64,000 nt of DNA, from positions 1-64,000 of the IMG/VR virus record IMGVR_UViG_3300027413_000007. One strand, given 5' to 3'. Below, piece after piece: positions 46,694-54,884 of this stretch. The position numbers and the translations under genes are program-made. Each line of letters opens with the position of its first letter. The first letter of the stretch is position 1. The notes beneath the pieces were generated by a model, which was given only the letters and a program-made list of their open reading frames with translations, was not told the origin of the DNA and ran no database searches. The stretch comes from a virus.

Positions 46694-47527
46694 TTATCCA
46701 GTCATATGTTCTATAAATGCTCTATGAACTGCCCGAATTGCTCCAGCTTTTAATACTTTAATAGTTCTTAGCTCATCATTTTTAACTGTGTGATGCTCAA
46801 ATAGAGTGACTTCTTTTATAAGAGAACTTTGATTTTCACTTCTCACATCGATATCTACCCACTCTCCATTAGCATTTTCGTAATGATGAGCAGAATAAAT
46901 TTCAAGAGATGAGGATTTTAATTTAGCATTTTCAAATAAAGTAATATCAGGATATGGTACAACTGAATCGGGATCGGTCAAAGAAAGAGGATTTTGTATT
47001 ATTCTATCGAACTTTACTGTTTCTCCGTTTATCCAGGTTCCGGTAGAATTACTAATAACTATTTGACCTAAATCTAAATTTTTTCGAATTACTGTACCTG
47101 TAGCGCCTGATTGGGTACCTTCTACTAAACTACCTACACCAAATATTTTGACTAAGTCAGAACTACTTGTAGGGTGTCCTACATGCGGTACTCCATCATC
47201 ATCAGTTCTAAAAACAAGAGTAGTATTAGGATATGCGGCTGTGGTTTTTTCTAATAGCTGATTATACCCAAGAGGCCATCCACCTCTTCTAACATGATCA
47301 TTCATCAAATAAAATGTCCAGTAATATTTTGGGTCATCATATAATTTAGCAGATATTACATCTGGTCTATCTCCATCTAAAACAGTATAAGTTAAATAAT
47401 GCTGAAATGACTCTTTAAAGGTGTCAAGAATATCTGCGTATGCAGATACATTTTGAAAAATTGTAAGTGCATTGTCTGCACCTCCAAATTTATATTGTAC
47501 ATTTTCAAACGGAGCAAAATATCCCAT
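46694..47527 (-). CDS. 53: Baseplate wedge gp53
   Basis: This 277-residue protein shows the gp53 features: GYFAPFENVQYKF, DTFKESFQHYLTYTVLDGDRPDVISAKLYDDPKYYWTFYLMN, with the DPxYWWxxxLMN-like signature, then GWPLGYNQLLEKT. T4 gp53 is 196 residues; this one has an extra beta-rich insert (VGSLVEGTQSGATG). In T4 gp53 joins wedges during dome assembly. It lies between gp48-like and gp27-like genes with 1-8 nt gaps, consistent with a single baseplate operon. Confidence 0.8.
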   Translation of the reverse strand: MGYFAPFENVQYKFGGADNALTIFQNVSAYADILDTFKESFQHYLTYTVLDGDRPDVISAKLYDDPKYYWTFYLMNDHVRRGGWPLGYNQLLEKTTAAYPNTTLVFRTDDDGVPHVGHPTSSSDLVKIFGVGSLVEGTQSGATGTVIRKNLDLGQIVISNSTGTWINGETVKFDRIIQNPLSLTDPDSVVPYPDITLFENAKLKSSSLEIYSAHHYENANGEWVDIDVRSENQSSLIKEVTLFEHHTVKNDELRTIKVLKAGAIRAVHRAFIEHMTG

Positions 47528-48655
47528 TTAGTATCCTTTCCGTATATCATCTTTATTCAACAATTCATTTTCTCGTAATGTCATAGATATGGTCGTTTCT
47601 TGCCAATCTCCACCTTTGAAAAAAGATCCAGATGGAGCATTAAAAGTTGCTTGAAAATTAGTTAAATAACACGGTTTGAATTTTATAAAGTTTCTATTAT
47701 TTCCTCTATCTCCGTAGTGCATACTGATTTGAATTTCATTTGGAAATCTGTATCCAAATGGAACACTTATTCCTCCAAGAGTATCGGTATTAAACGCTTC
47801 TGGATATAATTCAGTTCTAAAGAATTTTACAATTTGAACAATTTCAAACGCCTCTTCTTTTGAAACTGGTTGCATTTTAAAACTAAATGAAAATGTTCTT
47901 AAATTAGGTTTATCAAATAACATTGTCATATTAGAAATAGGTGAAGTTCTTAATGATCCTCGTACTGCTCCATCTATTGCTCCATTTTTACCAGCCATAC
48001 CTGCAAGACGTGTTACTCCTAATCTTGCTGCATCTTGACTAACTGAACCTTTTAATGCTTGATAAAAATTATCAAGTGAAGATAAGCCACCACTAGCTAA
48101 ACCTTCTAACAACCCACCGCCATTAGATATTGCTTCTGAAGCAGCACCTCCCATAAAGCCAAGATCGGCTGTAGAATAATTAACGCCGTCCTGAAATGTT
48201 ATATTTGAAGGCATATACATTTTACAGCTATTTTTTCCTAATTCTTTTTTTTCATTTGACATAATATTATTAGTATTTGAAACAAAATTAGCTTGACCTC
48301 CATCCGGCTCCATGGGATCTTCAGTCGGAGTAACACCAGTTGCAGCTCTTATTGTTAGATCTGCTAAGCTTTTAAACATTTCACCAAAAGCTTTCATTGA
48401 CTCACCTAACTCTGGAGGAGTAGTAATTATTGGTTGAAATAAGATATAAGCTTTATAATCGTTTTCATTTACTAAAGGAAATTTAAATCTTCTTTTTCTT
48501 GTTTTCACTGCATTTGCAGTTGCAACATCGGCTTCAGCTTCGAAATCGAGACCTCCCATTTGCCTCCCGGCACGGGCTTCGAAATCAAGACTGCCCATGA
48601 TTCGTTTTCTTGTTCCTCTGAGCCTAGCAGCCGTATCTTCGACGTTAAATACCAT
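47528..48655 (-). CDS. 48: Baseplate tail-tube cap protein gp48-like
   Basis: This 375-residue protein (T4 gp48 has 364) starts MVFNVEDTAARLRGTRKRIMG and has ISNMTMLFDKPNLRTFSFSFKMQPVSKEE and YRFPNEIQISMHYGDRG, plus a C-terminal KPCYLTNFQATFNAPSGSFF pattern typical of gp48 tube-cap/tube initiator proteins. gp48 starts tail tube polymerisation on the baseplate. The N-terminus contains a short internal duplication (SLDFEARAGRQ and GLDFEAEADV). It is the first gene on the minus strand; a TATAAATA late box lies 40 nt upstream. Confidence 0.75.
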   Translation of the reverse strand: MVFNVEDTAARLRGTRKRIMGSLDFEARAGRQMGGLDFEAEADVATANAVKTRKRRFKFPLVNENDYKAYILFQPIITTPPELGESMKAFGEMFKSLADLTIRAATGVTPTEDPMEPDGGQANFVSNTNNIMSNEKKELGKNSCKMYMPSNITFQDGVNYSTADLGFMGGAASEAISNGGGLLEGLASGGLSSLDNFYQALKGSVSQDAARLGVTRLAGMAGKNGAIDGAVRGSLRTSPISNMTMLFDKPNLRTFSFSFKMQPVSKEEAFEIVQIVKFFRTELYPEAFNTDTLGGISVPFGYRFPNEIQISMHYGDRGNNRNFIKFKPCYLTNFQATFNAPSGSFFKGGDWQETTISMTLRENELLNKDDIRKGY

Positions 48656-48666
48656 ACGAAATTTCC

Positions 48667-48674
48667 TATAAATA
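48667..48674 (+). promoter_or_regulatory. T4-type late promoter box driving gp4 (plus strand)
   Basis: TATAAATA on the plus strand lies 45 nt upstream of the gp4 start in a 56-nt gap between divergent genes. Confidence 0.6.
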
Positions 48675-48694
48675 AAGCTAAATTCTACTAGTTA

Positions 48695-48702
48695 TATTTA
48701 TA
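48695..48702 (-). promoter_or_regulatory. T4-type late promoter box driving the baseplate operon (minus strand)
   Basis: TATAAATA on the minus strand lies 40 nt upstream of the gp48 start. It faces the plus-strand box at 48667-48674, so the two late promoters share the same gap and their transcripts begin by crossing each other. Confidence 0.6.
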
Positions 48703-48711
48703 TAGGAAAAC

Positions 48712-49209
48712 ATGAAAACATACTCGGGTAAATTTAATCCAAAAAATCCTCGTAAATATCGTGGAGATTATACTAAAATCGTATATCGCTCGATGTGGGA
48801 AAGACATTGTTTTCGATGGTGTGATGAACAAACTGATGTAGTCTCATGGTCTAGTGAAGAAGTTATAGTTCCTTATCTTTATGAAGTAGATAAAAAATAT
48901 CATAGATACTTTGTAGATCTTAAGGTTACTTTTAAGAACGGAAAAACATTATTAATTGAAATAAAACCAGATGTTCAGACACGCCCTCCAAAAAATCCAG
49001 GTAAAAAAACTAAACGGTACATAACCGAAGGTCTAGCATATGTAAAGAATATGAATAAATGGAAAGCCGCTAAATCGTATGCAGCAGATCATAAATGGGA
49101 ATTTCAGATATGGACAGAGCATACACTACAGCAAATGGGAATAATGCCAAAACCTCCAAAAAAAATGAAACCACTTCCTCCAATGAAGAAACCTAAGAAA
49201 AAAGTATAA
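48712..49209 (+). CDS. 4: Head completion protein gp4
   Basis: This 165-residue protein matches T4 gp4 in size (150) and has a nuclease-like fold: YSGKFNPKNPRKYRGDYTKIVYRSMWERHCFRWCDEQ and YHRYFVDLKVTFKNGKTLLIEIKPD, where the Asp-Glu-x-Lys pattern (FVDL...IEIK) is the family signature. gp4 is needed before tail joining, probably to tidy the packaged DNA end. The start ATG has an AGGAAA site. It is the first plus-strand gene and begins a late operon of head/tail completion genes. Confidence 0.8.
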   Translation: MKTYSGKFNPKNPRKYRGDYTKIVYRSMWERHCFRWCDEQTDVVSWSSEEVIVPYLYEVDKKYHRYFVDLKVTFKNGKTLLIEIKPDVQTRPPKNPGKKTKRYITEGLAYVKNMNKWKAAKSYAADHKWEFQIWTEHTLQQMGIMPKPPKKMKPLPPMKKPKKKV

Positions 49210-49217
49210 ATAGATTC

Positions 49218-49805
49218 ATGACAGAGATATTTAAAACACTAGAATTAGAAGCCTTTAGAGCGGGAATTACACCTCGTTCTAAAGAATCGCGTGAATGGTT
49301 CCGCAAGAAAATTACTTCTATGCGCGGAAAAGAGTTTCGTAGAATTAAACAAGGTACATTAATGCAAGAAGATGAATTGACTCTTACTAATAATACTGAT
49401 ATTGGTAAGATGTGCATGTTCTTCTATGATCCAAAGCATAAAGAAACATTGCCATTTTATGATAGCTTTCCGCTTGTAATTATTATTGGTAAAGCAAAGG
49501 GAGGCTTTTTAGGAATGAATCTTCATTATTTGCCACCTACTTTACGAGCTAAATTTCTTGATGCTCTAATGGAAAATGCAGGGCAAGATGATTTTAATGT
49601 TACATATCGAACAGTCAAAGCCGCAACAAATATGAAATACTACAAACCTACTATTAAACATTATTTAAAGAAACATTTGAAAAGTAGACTTGCAACTGTG
49701 CATGCACCTGAGTGGGAGATAGCTACATTTCTTCCAACTGCATCCTGGAATAAAGCATCTGGTCGAGAAGTATATCAAAATTCGAGGAAGATCATAAATG
49801 GGTAA
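49218..49805 (+). CDS. Conserved T4-like head/tail completion-region protein (possibly gp2-like)
   Basis: This 195-residue protein contains MCMFFYDPKHKETLPFYDSFPLVIII and GFLGMNLHYLPPTLR, a conserved signature in marine T4-like phages at this locus. Its N-terminal ~45 residues are basic. In some annotations such proteins are named DNA end protector gp2, which would fit its location next to gp4, but I cannot confirm the equivalence by eye. The start ATG is 8 nt after the gp4 stop, and its end overlaps the next gene by 8 nt, so the three are translationally linked. Confidence 0.65.
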   Translation: MTEIFKTLELEAFRAGITPRSKESREWFRKKITSMRGKEFRRIKQGTLMQEDELTLTNNTDIGKMCMFFYDPKHKETLPFYDSFPLVIIIGKAKGGFLGMNLHYLPPTLRAKFLDALMENAGQDDFNVTYRTVKAATNMKYYKPTIKHYLKKHLKSRLATVHAPEWEIATFLPTASWNKASGREVYQNSRKIING

Positions 49806-50520
49806 TAGTCGTATATTTAATATTGATGCTTTTAAAGGTCAGATCGGAAAAGGCCTAGCAAGATCAAATAAATTTGTGATAGGTTTGCCTGCAGGTAGAA
49901 CCATAGAAGATGACCACAACAAATTTCAACCTCCAAGCAATGAATCGCGAGTTGCTGCAGTGGCTCAGGGTCTGCCAGCTCGAGATACCTTACATTTTTT
50001 ATGCAGATCCTGTTCTTTACCTATGAATCAAATGCTAACATCAGAGCGGGTAATAGGAATGAAACAAGAGAAAATTACTTATGGTTATGCTCAATCAGAT
50101 GTAACACTTTCTTTTTATGAACCAAATGATTTTCCAATAAGAAAATATTTTCAAACTTGGCAAAATACACAAGTAGATCAAGATGAAGGAGAACTTAACT
50201 TTAAAAAATCATACGCAAAAGATATGACAATAACTGCATTTTCAACAGAGGGATCTCCTTTATTTGGCGTTTCATTAATAGATGCTTTTCCTGTGACTAT
50301 AAATCAACAAGATTTTTCGAACGAAAATAACGGTATTGTAGATACAACCGTGACTATAACATATACTCGATATTTGTCACAGATACCCTCCGCTATGAAA
50401 AATGTTCCAGGTGGCAGTGGCTTAGGTCTTCCTGACGGAATTGATAAATTCGTAAAAGATGTACGAGATTTAAATAAATTAAAAAGTGTATGGTTAGATC
50501 ACGAAAGAAATATCGGATAA
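49798..50520 (+). CDS. Tail-tube-fold protein (gp54/gp19-like baseplate-tube initiator)
   Basis: This 240-residue protein has the tube-fold pattern: RSCSLPMNQMLTSERVIGMKQEKITYGYAQSDVTLSFYEPND, FPIRKYFQTWQNTQVD and FPVTINQQDFSNENN, typical of contractile tail tube and tube-initiator proteins. T4 gp19 has 163 and gp54 320 residues; this length and its place beside gp26 and the tape measure favour gp54-like. The order tube protein, chaperone-type frameshift gene, tape measure is the classical tail module order. The tube gene itself may lie elsewhere in the genome. Confidence 0.6.
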   Translation: MGNSRIFNIDAFKGQIGKGLARSNKFVIGLPAGRTIEDDHNKFQPPSNESRVAAVAQGLPARDTLHFLCRSCSLPMNQMLTSERVIGMKQEKITYGYAQSDVTLSFYEPNDFPIRKYFQTWQNTQVDQDEGELNFKKSYAKDMTITAFSTEGSPLFGVSLIDAFPVTINQQDFSNENNGIVDTTVTITYTRYLSQIPSAMKNVPGGSGLGLPDGIDKFVKDVRDLNKLKSVWLDHERNIG

Positions 50521-50551
50521 TATTTATAATTTTAAACCATGAGGTAATATA

Positions 50552-51265
50552 ATGGCACTACCAATTTTAAATGACAAACCTAAATATGAAATGACTATTC
50601 CATCAACTGGTCAAATAGTACGTTTTAGACCTTATCTAGTAAGAGAAGAAAAGGTTCTGATGCTTGCTATGGAATCAGAAGATTCAAATCAAATGTTCTC
50701 ATCAATTATTGATACCATAAAGGCGTGTGTCGATACAGAGGAAAGTGATATAAAATGGAATGAACTCGCAATATTTGATATTGAATATATGTTCGTAACT
50801 ATTAGATCTAAATCTGTTGGAGAAACAAGTAAACTGAATTTAAAATGTACTGAATGCGAAGAATCAAATGAATTAGTTGTTGATCTATCTGATATTGCTC
50901 CGGCTATGCCTGATGTGTCATCAACAATTGTTCTTACAGACGATATTAGTTTAGAAATGCAATGGCCAGCTTATAGTGATTTAAATAAAGCTGGAATGCA
51001 AGAAATGAGTAGCACTGAACTTACAATGATGATGATTGGTAATTGTATTAAATACGTAAATACAGTTGATGATCAAATTATACTGAGAGACGAATCACAG
51101 GAATCAGTGACTGCATTTATTGATTCTTTAAGCACAGCACAATTTGAGATGATAAAAAATTATACTGAGAAAATGCCGCAGATTATAAAGAATATTGAAT
51201 TTGATTGTGAGAATTGCAATCATCATAATGAAATTAAACTACAAGGAATGGCTGATTTTTTTTAG
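50552..51265 (+). CDS. 26: Baseplate hub assembly protein gp26-like (T4_baseplate family)
   Basis: This 237-residue protein (T4 gp26 has 208) has the family features: YEMTIPSTGQIVRFRPYLVREEKVLMLAMES, IDTIKACV, LAIFDIEYMFVTIRSKSVGE and C-x2-C-like pairs (LKCTECEE near residue 110; FDCENCNHHNEI near the end), a zinc-ribbon-like pair. In T4 gp26 acts in hub assembly; by position and by the overlapping frame that follows it is also the counterpart of tail assembly chaperones. The gene ends at a TAG located directly on a run of eight T, where a -1 frameshift is predicted. It has a ribosome-binding site (GAGGTAATATA) before the ATG. Confidence 0.8.
   Translation: MALPILNDKPKYEMTIPSTGQIVRFRPYLVREEKVLMLAMESEDSNQMFSSIIDTIKACVDTEESDIKWNELAIFDIEYMFVTIRSKSVGETSKLNLKCTECEESNELVVDLSDIAPAMPDVSSTIVLTDDISLEMQWPAYSDLNKAGMQEMSSTELTMMMIGNCIKYVNTVDDQIILRDESQESVTAFIDSLSTAQFEMIKNYTEKMPQIIKNIEFDCENCNHHNEIKLQGMADFF
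51256..51263 (+). promoter_or_regulatory. Predicted -1 programmed frameshift slippery site (T8) at the gp26 stop
   Basis: Eight consecutive T directly precede the last two bases of the TAG stop of gp26 (stop at 51263-51265). The -1 frame opens immediately after the slip and runs to 51456. An 8-bp inverted repeat (51286-51303, CTTATAAA/TTTATAAG) lies about 20 nt downstream and could form a stimulatory hairpin. This is a prediction from sequence geometry. Confidence 0.6.
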
Positions 51266-51456
51266 TATGCCTCTCTCATGATAGTCTTATAAATTTTTAT
51301 AAGAGTAACTTCAGGATGATGCAAGACCATAATTATTCGTTAAGTGAACTAGAAAACATGATACCGTGGGAAAGAGAAATCTATATTATGCTTTTAAGTG
51401 AACACATAAAAGAAGAAAACGACAAAGCAAAAGAGCGTAATCTTGGGAAGACGTAA
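51262..51456 (+). CDS. -1 frame extension of gp26 (frameshift product; chaperone-type C-terminal module)
   Basis: In the -1 frame relative to gp26, an uninterrupted 64-codon extension follows the slippery run: LVCLSHDSLINFYKSNFRM, then MQDHNYSLSELENMIPWERE, then IYIMLLSEHIKEEN. The W/Y/IP...WEREIYIxLL pattern resembles the C-terminal halves of frameshifted tail assembly chaperones. It could instead be read alone from ATG 51316 (47 codons), but no ribosome-binding site stands at correct spacing before that ATG. The frameshift product would be 301 residues. It sits between gp26 and the tape measure, the classical location. Confidence 0.6.
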   Translation, partial: LVCLSHDSLINFYKSNFRMMQDHNYSLSELENMIPWEREIYIMLLSEHIKEENDKAKERNLGKT

Positions 51457-51470
51457 TAGGATAGAATAAT

Positions 51471-53864
51471 ATGGCAACTATAGAACAGTTAACACAGCAG
51501 CTTGTTAATGTAAACGAGAATCAAAACGACACAGCCAAAGAGACTAAAAAAGAAATTAGTGATCTGTCAAAAAGTGTGAAAGATCTTCTAAAATTTCAAA
51601 AAGAGCAAGCAAGAAAATCTGGTCAAGATTTGGAAGCTGAAAGAGAAGCATCGAGAAGAACATCAAGCGCGGTTGCCACTTCTGGCGGCAGCGGTGCTAG
51701 CGGTGGTGATGCAGGTGGTTCTATGGGTGGAATAGGTTCAATGCTAGGCGGGGTAGCTGCTTGGGCTGGGGGATTTCTCTTAAAATTTACAAAAATTTTC
51801 GGAATGCTAAAACGTATGTTTATGTTCGGAGCTCGAGCTACTGGTATAGGTGCAGTAATATATTTAATTTATCAAACCTTTAAAGATATTGGTGAAAATA
51901 AAAATTTTCAAGAAGCTATAGAAAAAATAAAAGAAAGTTGGAATTCTATAAAAACTTCATTTACTTCTATAAAAAATAAAATAGTAGGTTTTTTTGTAGA
52001 TGAAAACGGTGAGAAAACAGATCTAACAAAAACAATAGAAGATACTATAAATTCAATAACCGAATTTCTTGTAAAACCACTTAATAGAATTAAGTGTACT
52101 ATTCAAGATTTTGTTAGTGTAACACTCTCAACAGTTGTGAAAAGTATTGAAACCATATTTAATGGTATCGATTTAATATTAAGTGGAGAGTTCGGCGCAG
52201 GTTTGAATGAACTATTTAAAGCGGCTTTAGGATGGGATTTTGAAGCCGGAAAAATGACAACAGAATCTATGGGCTTATTGTGGCTTCTTAAAAATTCTTA
52301 CGATGCTGTTCTAAGTCTTATGCCTGACATGGAAGTGGTTATACCCTCTATAAGTAAAAGTTTTGACGATATGTGGAATAGTTTATCATGTCATATTGAA
52401 GATGGATTAGCTTATATTACCGAAAAGTGGGAAGTGCTTTCTGGATTCTTTACTGAAACAATACCGGGATGGATTGAAACTACAAAAGATAAATTTGTAA
52501 CAGCATGGGACATCAGTAAAGATTTACTTAAAACTAAGTGGGATGAAGTAGTAAAATTCTTTACTGTAGATGTACCAAAATATTTTACTGATTGGCTTAC
52601 CACCGCTGTTGATAATGTTGCAGCTCCAATTGCTGCAACCTGGGCCAGAGTAGTTGATTGGTTTCTCAGAGTCAACACCAAAATTACTACAAAATATGAA
52701 GAGATTAAAGCTTTCGGTTCTGATATAATATCTAAAATAAAAGATACTTGGTGTAATGTTGTTGAATTCTTCACTGTAGATATACCAGCTAAAATGAAAG
52801 AAACTTGGGAATCAATAAAAGCTTTCGGTTCTGATATAATATCTGGAATAAAAGATACTTGGTGTAATGTTGTTGAATTCTTCACTGTAGATATACCAGC
52901 TAAAATGAAAGCAGTATGGGAAACAATAAAAGCATTAGGAAGCAATCTATTAGGTACTGCAGAAACTGGTCTTAAAATGTATTGGGATTTTCTTGTTGAT
53001 TTTTATACCGTTAAAATACCAGCCGCAATGAAAGCAGTATGGGAAATAATAAAAGCAGGTGGCACAGGTATATTAGATAATATTAGCGCAAAATGGGAAA
53101 GTCTTAAATGTTTCTTTACTGATACAATTCCAGAAAAAATTAGTAATTTTTTATCACCTCTAGAAAATTTTGATGTAATGGAATTTATTACTGAAAAATT
53201 TGAAGCGGTTAAATGTTTCTTTACTGATACTATTCCAAACAAAATTGCTGAATTTAATCCGCTTGGTGAGTTTAATTTGATGGAAGAAATAGGTAAAAAA
53301 GTGGCTGATATGCTAGCTATGATTTTTGATCTTATTCCAAGCATAGAAGATATTAAAAATACTATAATAAGAAGCGTAAATAAATTAGGCAGCGCTGGAA
53401 AAGCTGTAATGGACTTTTTCGGATTAGGATCTGGAACAGAAGGTCCAGGTCCGTTGACTTCAAAGCAAGAAGTAGCGGCGGCCACTGCAGAAAGAACAGA
53501 ACAGGGATTAAAACCTTTCGCGGGTATACTGGGTGTGCAAGCGTTTAACCCTAAGACTGGGGATATGCAGGATCACAATTATCTTCAGATGAAAACTTTT
53601 TTAGCAAATGAACATAGTGCTATGAATAAGCATCTAATAAATAAGAAAGCTGACGACGAGCGGCTTGAAAGGCTAGCACAATCTGATAAATTAGGGCTAA
53701 TAGCTGATAAGCTTGAAGCATTAATAACAGAACAGGCTATGAGACCTCAAAATGAAGGTTTAAAATCTATGGTTAATAATCAAACTTATAATTATGTCAC
53801 GGCACCAGCAACGTCAACTGATGATGAATACGGTGGCCTGCTCAATCGCCTGAGACGATGGTAA
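51471..53864 (+). CDS. Tail tape measure protein (gp29-like)
   Basis: This 797-residue protein starts with a coiled-coil-like charged region (~1-65), then Ser/Gly-rich linker and hydrophobic segments near residues ~80-140 (GSMLGGVAAWAGGFLLKF, TGIGAVIYLIYQTF). The central part carries related modules with recurring FFTVDIPAKM and WETIKAF-like motifs, as in proteins that measure tail length, including a near-identical 37-residue duplication (see repeat at 52707). The C-terminus is charged and ends in a YGGLLNRLRRW tail. Position after the chaperone-type frameshift gene supports a tape measure, the T4 gp29 counterpart (590 residues). Confidence 0.75.
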   Translation: MATIEQLTQQLVNVNENQNDTAKETKKEISDLSKSVKDLLKFQKEQARKSGQDLEAEREASRRTSSAVATSGGSGASGGDAGGSMGGIGSMLGGVAAWAGGFLLKFTKIFGMLKRMFMFGARATGIGAVIYLIYQTFKDIGENKNFQEAIEKIKESWNSIKTSFTSIKNKIVGFFVDENGEKTDLTKTIEDTINSITEFLVKPLNRIKCTIQDFVSVTLSTVVKSIETIFNGIDLILSGEFGAGLNELFKAALGWDFEAGKMTTESMGLLWLLKNSYDAVLSLMPDMEVVIPSISKSFDDMWNSLSCHIEDGLAYITEKWEVLSGFFTETIPGWIETTKDKFVTAWDISKDLLKTKWDEVVKFFTVDVPKYFTDWLTTAVDNVAAPIAATWARVVDWFLRVNTKITTKYEEIKAFGSDIISKIKDTWCNVVEFFTVDIPAKMKETWESIKAFGSDIISGIKDTWCNVVEFFTVDIPAKMKAVWETIKALGSNLLGTAETGLKMYWDFLVDFYTVKIPAAMKAVWEIIKAGGTGILDNISAKWESLKCFFTDTIPEKISNFLSPLENFDVMEFITEKFEAVKCFFTDTIPNKIAEFNPLGEFNLMEEIGKKVADMLAMIFDLIPSIEDIKNTIIRSVNKLGSAGKAVMDFFGLGSGTEGPGPLTSKQEVAAATAERTEQGLKPFAGILGVQAFNPKTGDMQDHNYLQMKTFLANEHSAMNKHLINKKADDERLERLAQSDKLGLIADKLEALITEQAMRPQNEGLKSMVNNQTYNYVTAPATSTDDEYGGLLNRLRRW
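52707..52915 (+). repeat. Near-identical 111-nt direct duplication in the tape measure gene
   Basis: Two copies (from ~52707 and ~52818) of a module beginning AAAGCTTTCGGTT are offset by exactly 111 nt and differ, over about 94 nt, by only two neighbouring bases. Each codes for a 37-residue unit of the tape measure protein. The low divergence indicates a recent in-frame duplication or ongoing homogenisation; it would change tail length. Confidence 0.8.
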
Positions 53865-53889
53865 TGCCGACAATTAAGCCGGCATTACC
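53860..53889. terminator. Bidirectional hairpin between convergent tape measure and gp32 genes
   Basis: A perfect 10-bp inverted repeat (GGTAATGCCG, 10-nt loop, CGGCATTACC) overlaps the stop codon of the tape measure gene and lies 9 nt beyond the gp32 stop. It fits a shared transcript end. There is no strong U-tract on either side, so it may act as a processing or blocking hairpin rather than a canonical terminator. Confidence 0.55.
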
Positions 53890-53898
53890 TAGTTATAT

Positions 53899-54795
53899 TT
53901 AATCGTTAACTAAATTAGCAAAATGCGACATAATATCGTCATCATCATCTGAACTAGCTACAGCACTCATTGCAGGTTCAGGAGCCGATTTAATAGGTGC
54001 CGCTACTTTTTCTTCTCCAAGGCTACGCTCTTGGGCTACTGTGGGAGCTCCAGCAACTGCTGCTTCTCCAAGTACACTCATCAATTTAGTTTTTAGCTCT
54101 GTATAAGACTTATATTTAGTAGGGTCAGTATACTCAGCCAAATCATGCATTGAATTATAAAGACCTTCAAGTTTTGCATCATCTTCAGAAAGCGTCTCTT
54201 GAGAAGCAAATTCTGATTTATCATAGTTGCGATAACCTTCGACATCCCGAATTTTTAGTTTGAAGTTAGCACCAGTCCAAAAATCAAATGGATTGATTGG
54301 TTCTTCATCTGCAAATTCTGGTTGCATAGCATCCATTAGTTTATCAAAGATTTTCTTACCATATTGATAGAGAAATACCTTACCTTCGTTGGCAGGATTA
54401 CCTGGATCAGATACGATAAGAACGTTTGATACATAATGCAAACGACGTTTTTGGTTACGAGCGATTGTCTTATCAGACTCAACACCACTATTCCAAAGAC
54501 GGCTATTGACTTCACCGACTGGATCATCTTGTCCAATAGATGTAAGTGATCGTTCAATGTACCATTTACCAGTTGGGCCTTTAAAGCCATGATCCCAATA
54601 ACGAACCCAAGGCAACTCAGAACCTTCTGTAGCTGGGAGGAAACGAAGAACAGCATAACCGTTATTCTGTTTATCGACCGTAGGTTTCCAAATACGATCG
54701 TCTGTGTATTTGTTTTTAGCACCGCCAGCAGATTCTGCTGCTGCCACGAGTTTATCAATTTGGCCGCGGTTCCGTTTTAGATTTGCAAAAGACAT
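53899..54795 (-). CDS. 32: Single-stranded DNA-binding protein gp32
   Basis: This 298-residue protein (T4 has 301) starts with the gp32 N-terminal LAST-type motif KRNRGQIDKL, and has the core signature RLHYVSNVLIVSDPGNPANEGKVFLYQYGKKIFDKL and GANFKLKIRDVEGYRNYDKSEF. The C-terminus is acidic, Ser/Asp-rich (SSDDDDD), the expected partner-interaction tail. I see no cysteines, so the zinc site of T4 gp32 is missing. gp32 coats ssDNA in replication and recombination. Genes follow the T4 arrangement with gp33 nearby. A TATAAATA box and an extended -10 sequence lie upstream. Confidence 0.9.
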   Translation of the reverse strand: MSFANLKRNRGQIDKLVAAAESAGGAKNKYTDDRIWKPTVDKQNNGYAVLRFLPATEGSELPWVRYWDHGFKGPTGKWYIERSLTSIGQDDPVGEVNSRLWNSGVESDKTIARNQKRRLHYVSNVLIVSDPGNPANEGKVFLYQYGKKIFDKLMDAMQPEFADEEPINPFDFWTGANFKLKIRDVEGYRNYDKSEFASQETLSEDDAKLEGLYNSMHDLAEYTDPTKYKSYTELKTKLMSVLGEAAVAGAPTVAQERSLGEEKVAAPIKSAPEPAMSAVASSDDDDDIMSHFANLVND

Positions 54796-54843
54796 ATTGT
54801 ATTCCTTATATTTGCTGAATTATGTTTTGTATTAACTGAATTA

Positions 54844-54849
54844 TTATAC
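54844..54849 (-). promoter_or_regulatory. Extended -10 promoter sequence before gp32
   Basis: The minus strand reads TGGTATAAT, an extended -10 motif, 49 nt upstream of the gp32 start. No good -35 is visible. It may be a middle-type or host-type promoter. Confidence 0.35.
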
Positions 54850-54876
54850 CACATTTTTGACATGAAGTATACCTTT

Positions 54877-54884
54877 ATTTATAT
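54877..54884 (-). promoter_or_regulatory. T4-type late promoter box upstream of gp32
   Basis: TATAAATA on the minus strand, 82 nt upstream of the gp32 start, touching the end of the preceding small gene. T4 gp32 also has a late promoter, so this is plausible. Confidence 0.4.

Noticed and set aside
50521-50528. TATAAATA on the minus strand between two plus-strand genes
   Set aside because: It would drive antisense transcription into the tube-fold gene with no minus-strand gene downstream; in this AT-rich DNA it is expected by chance.
52412-52945. 177-codon minus-strand ORF in the tape measure gene
   Set aside because: It mirrors the tape measure repeats; its translated repeats are the antisense of conserved coding modules, and there is no ribosome-binding site. 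Same for 53003-53485.
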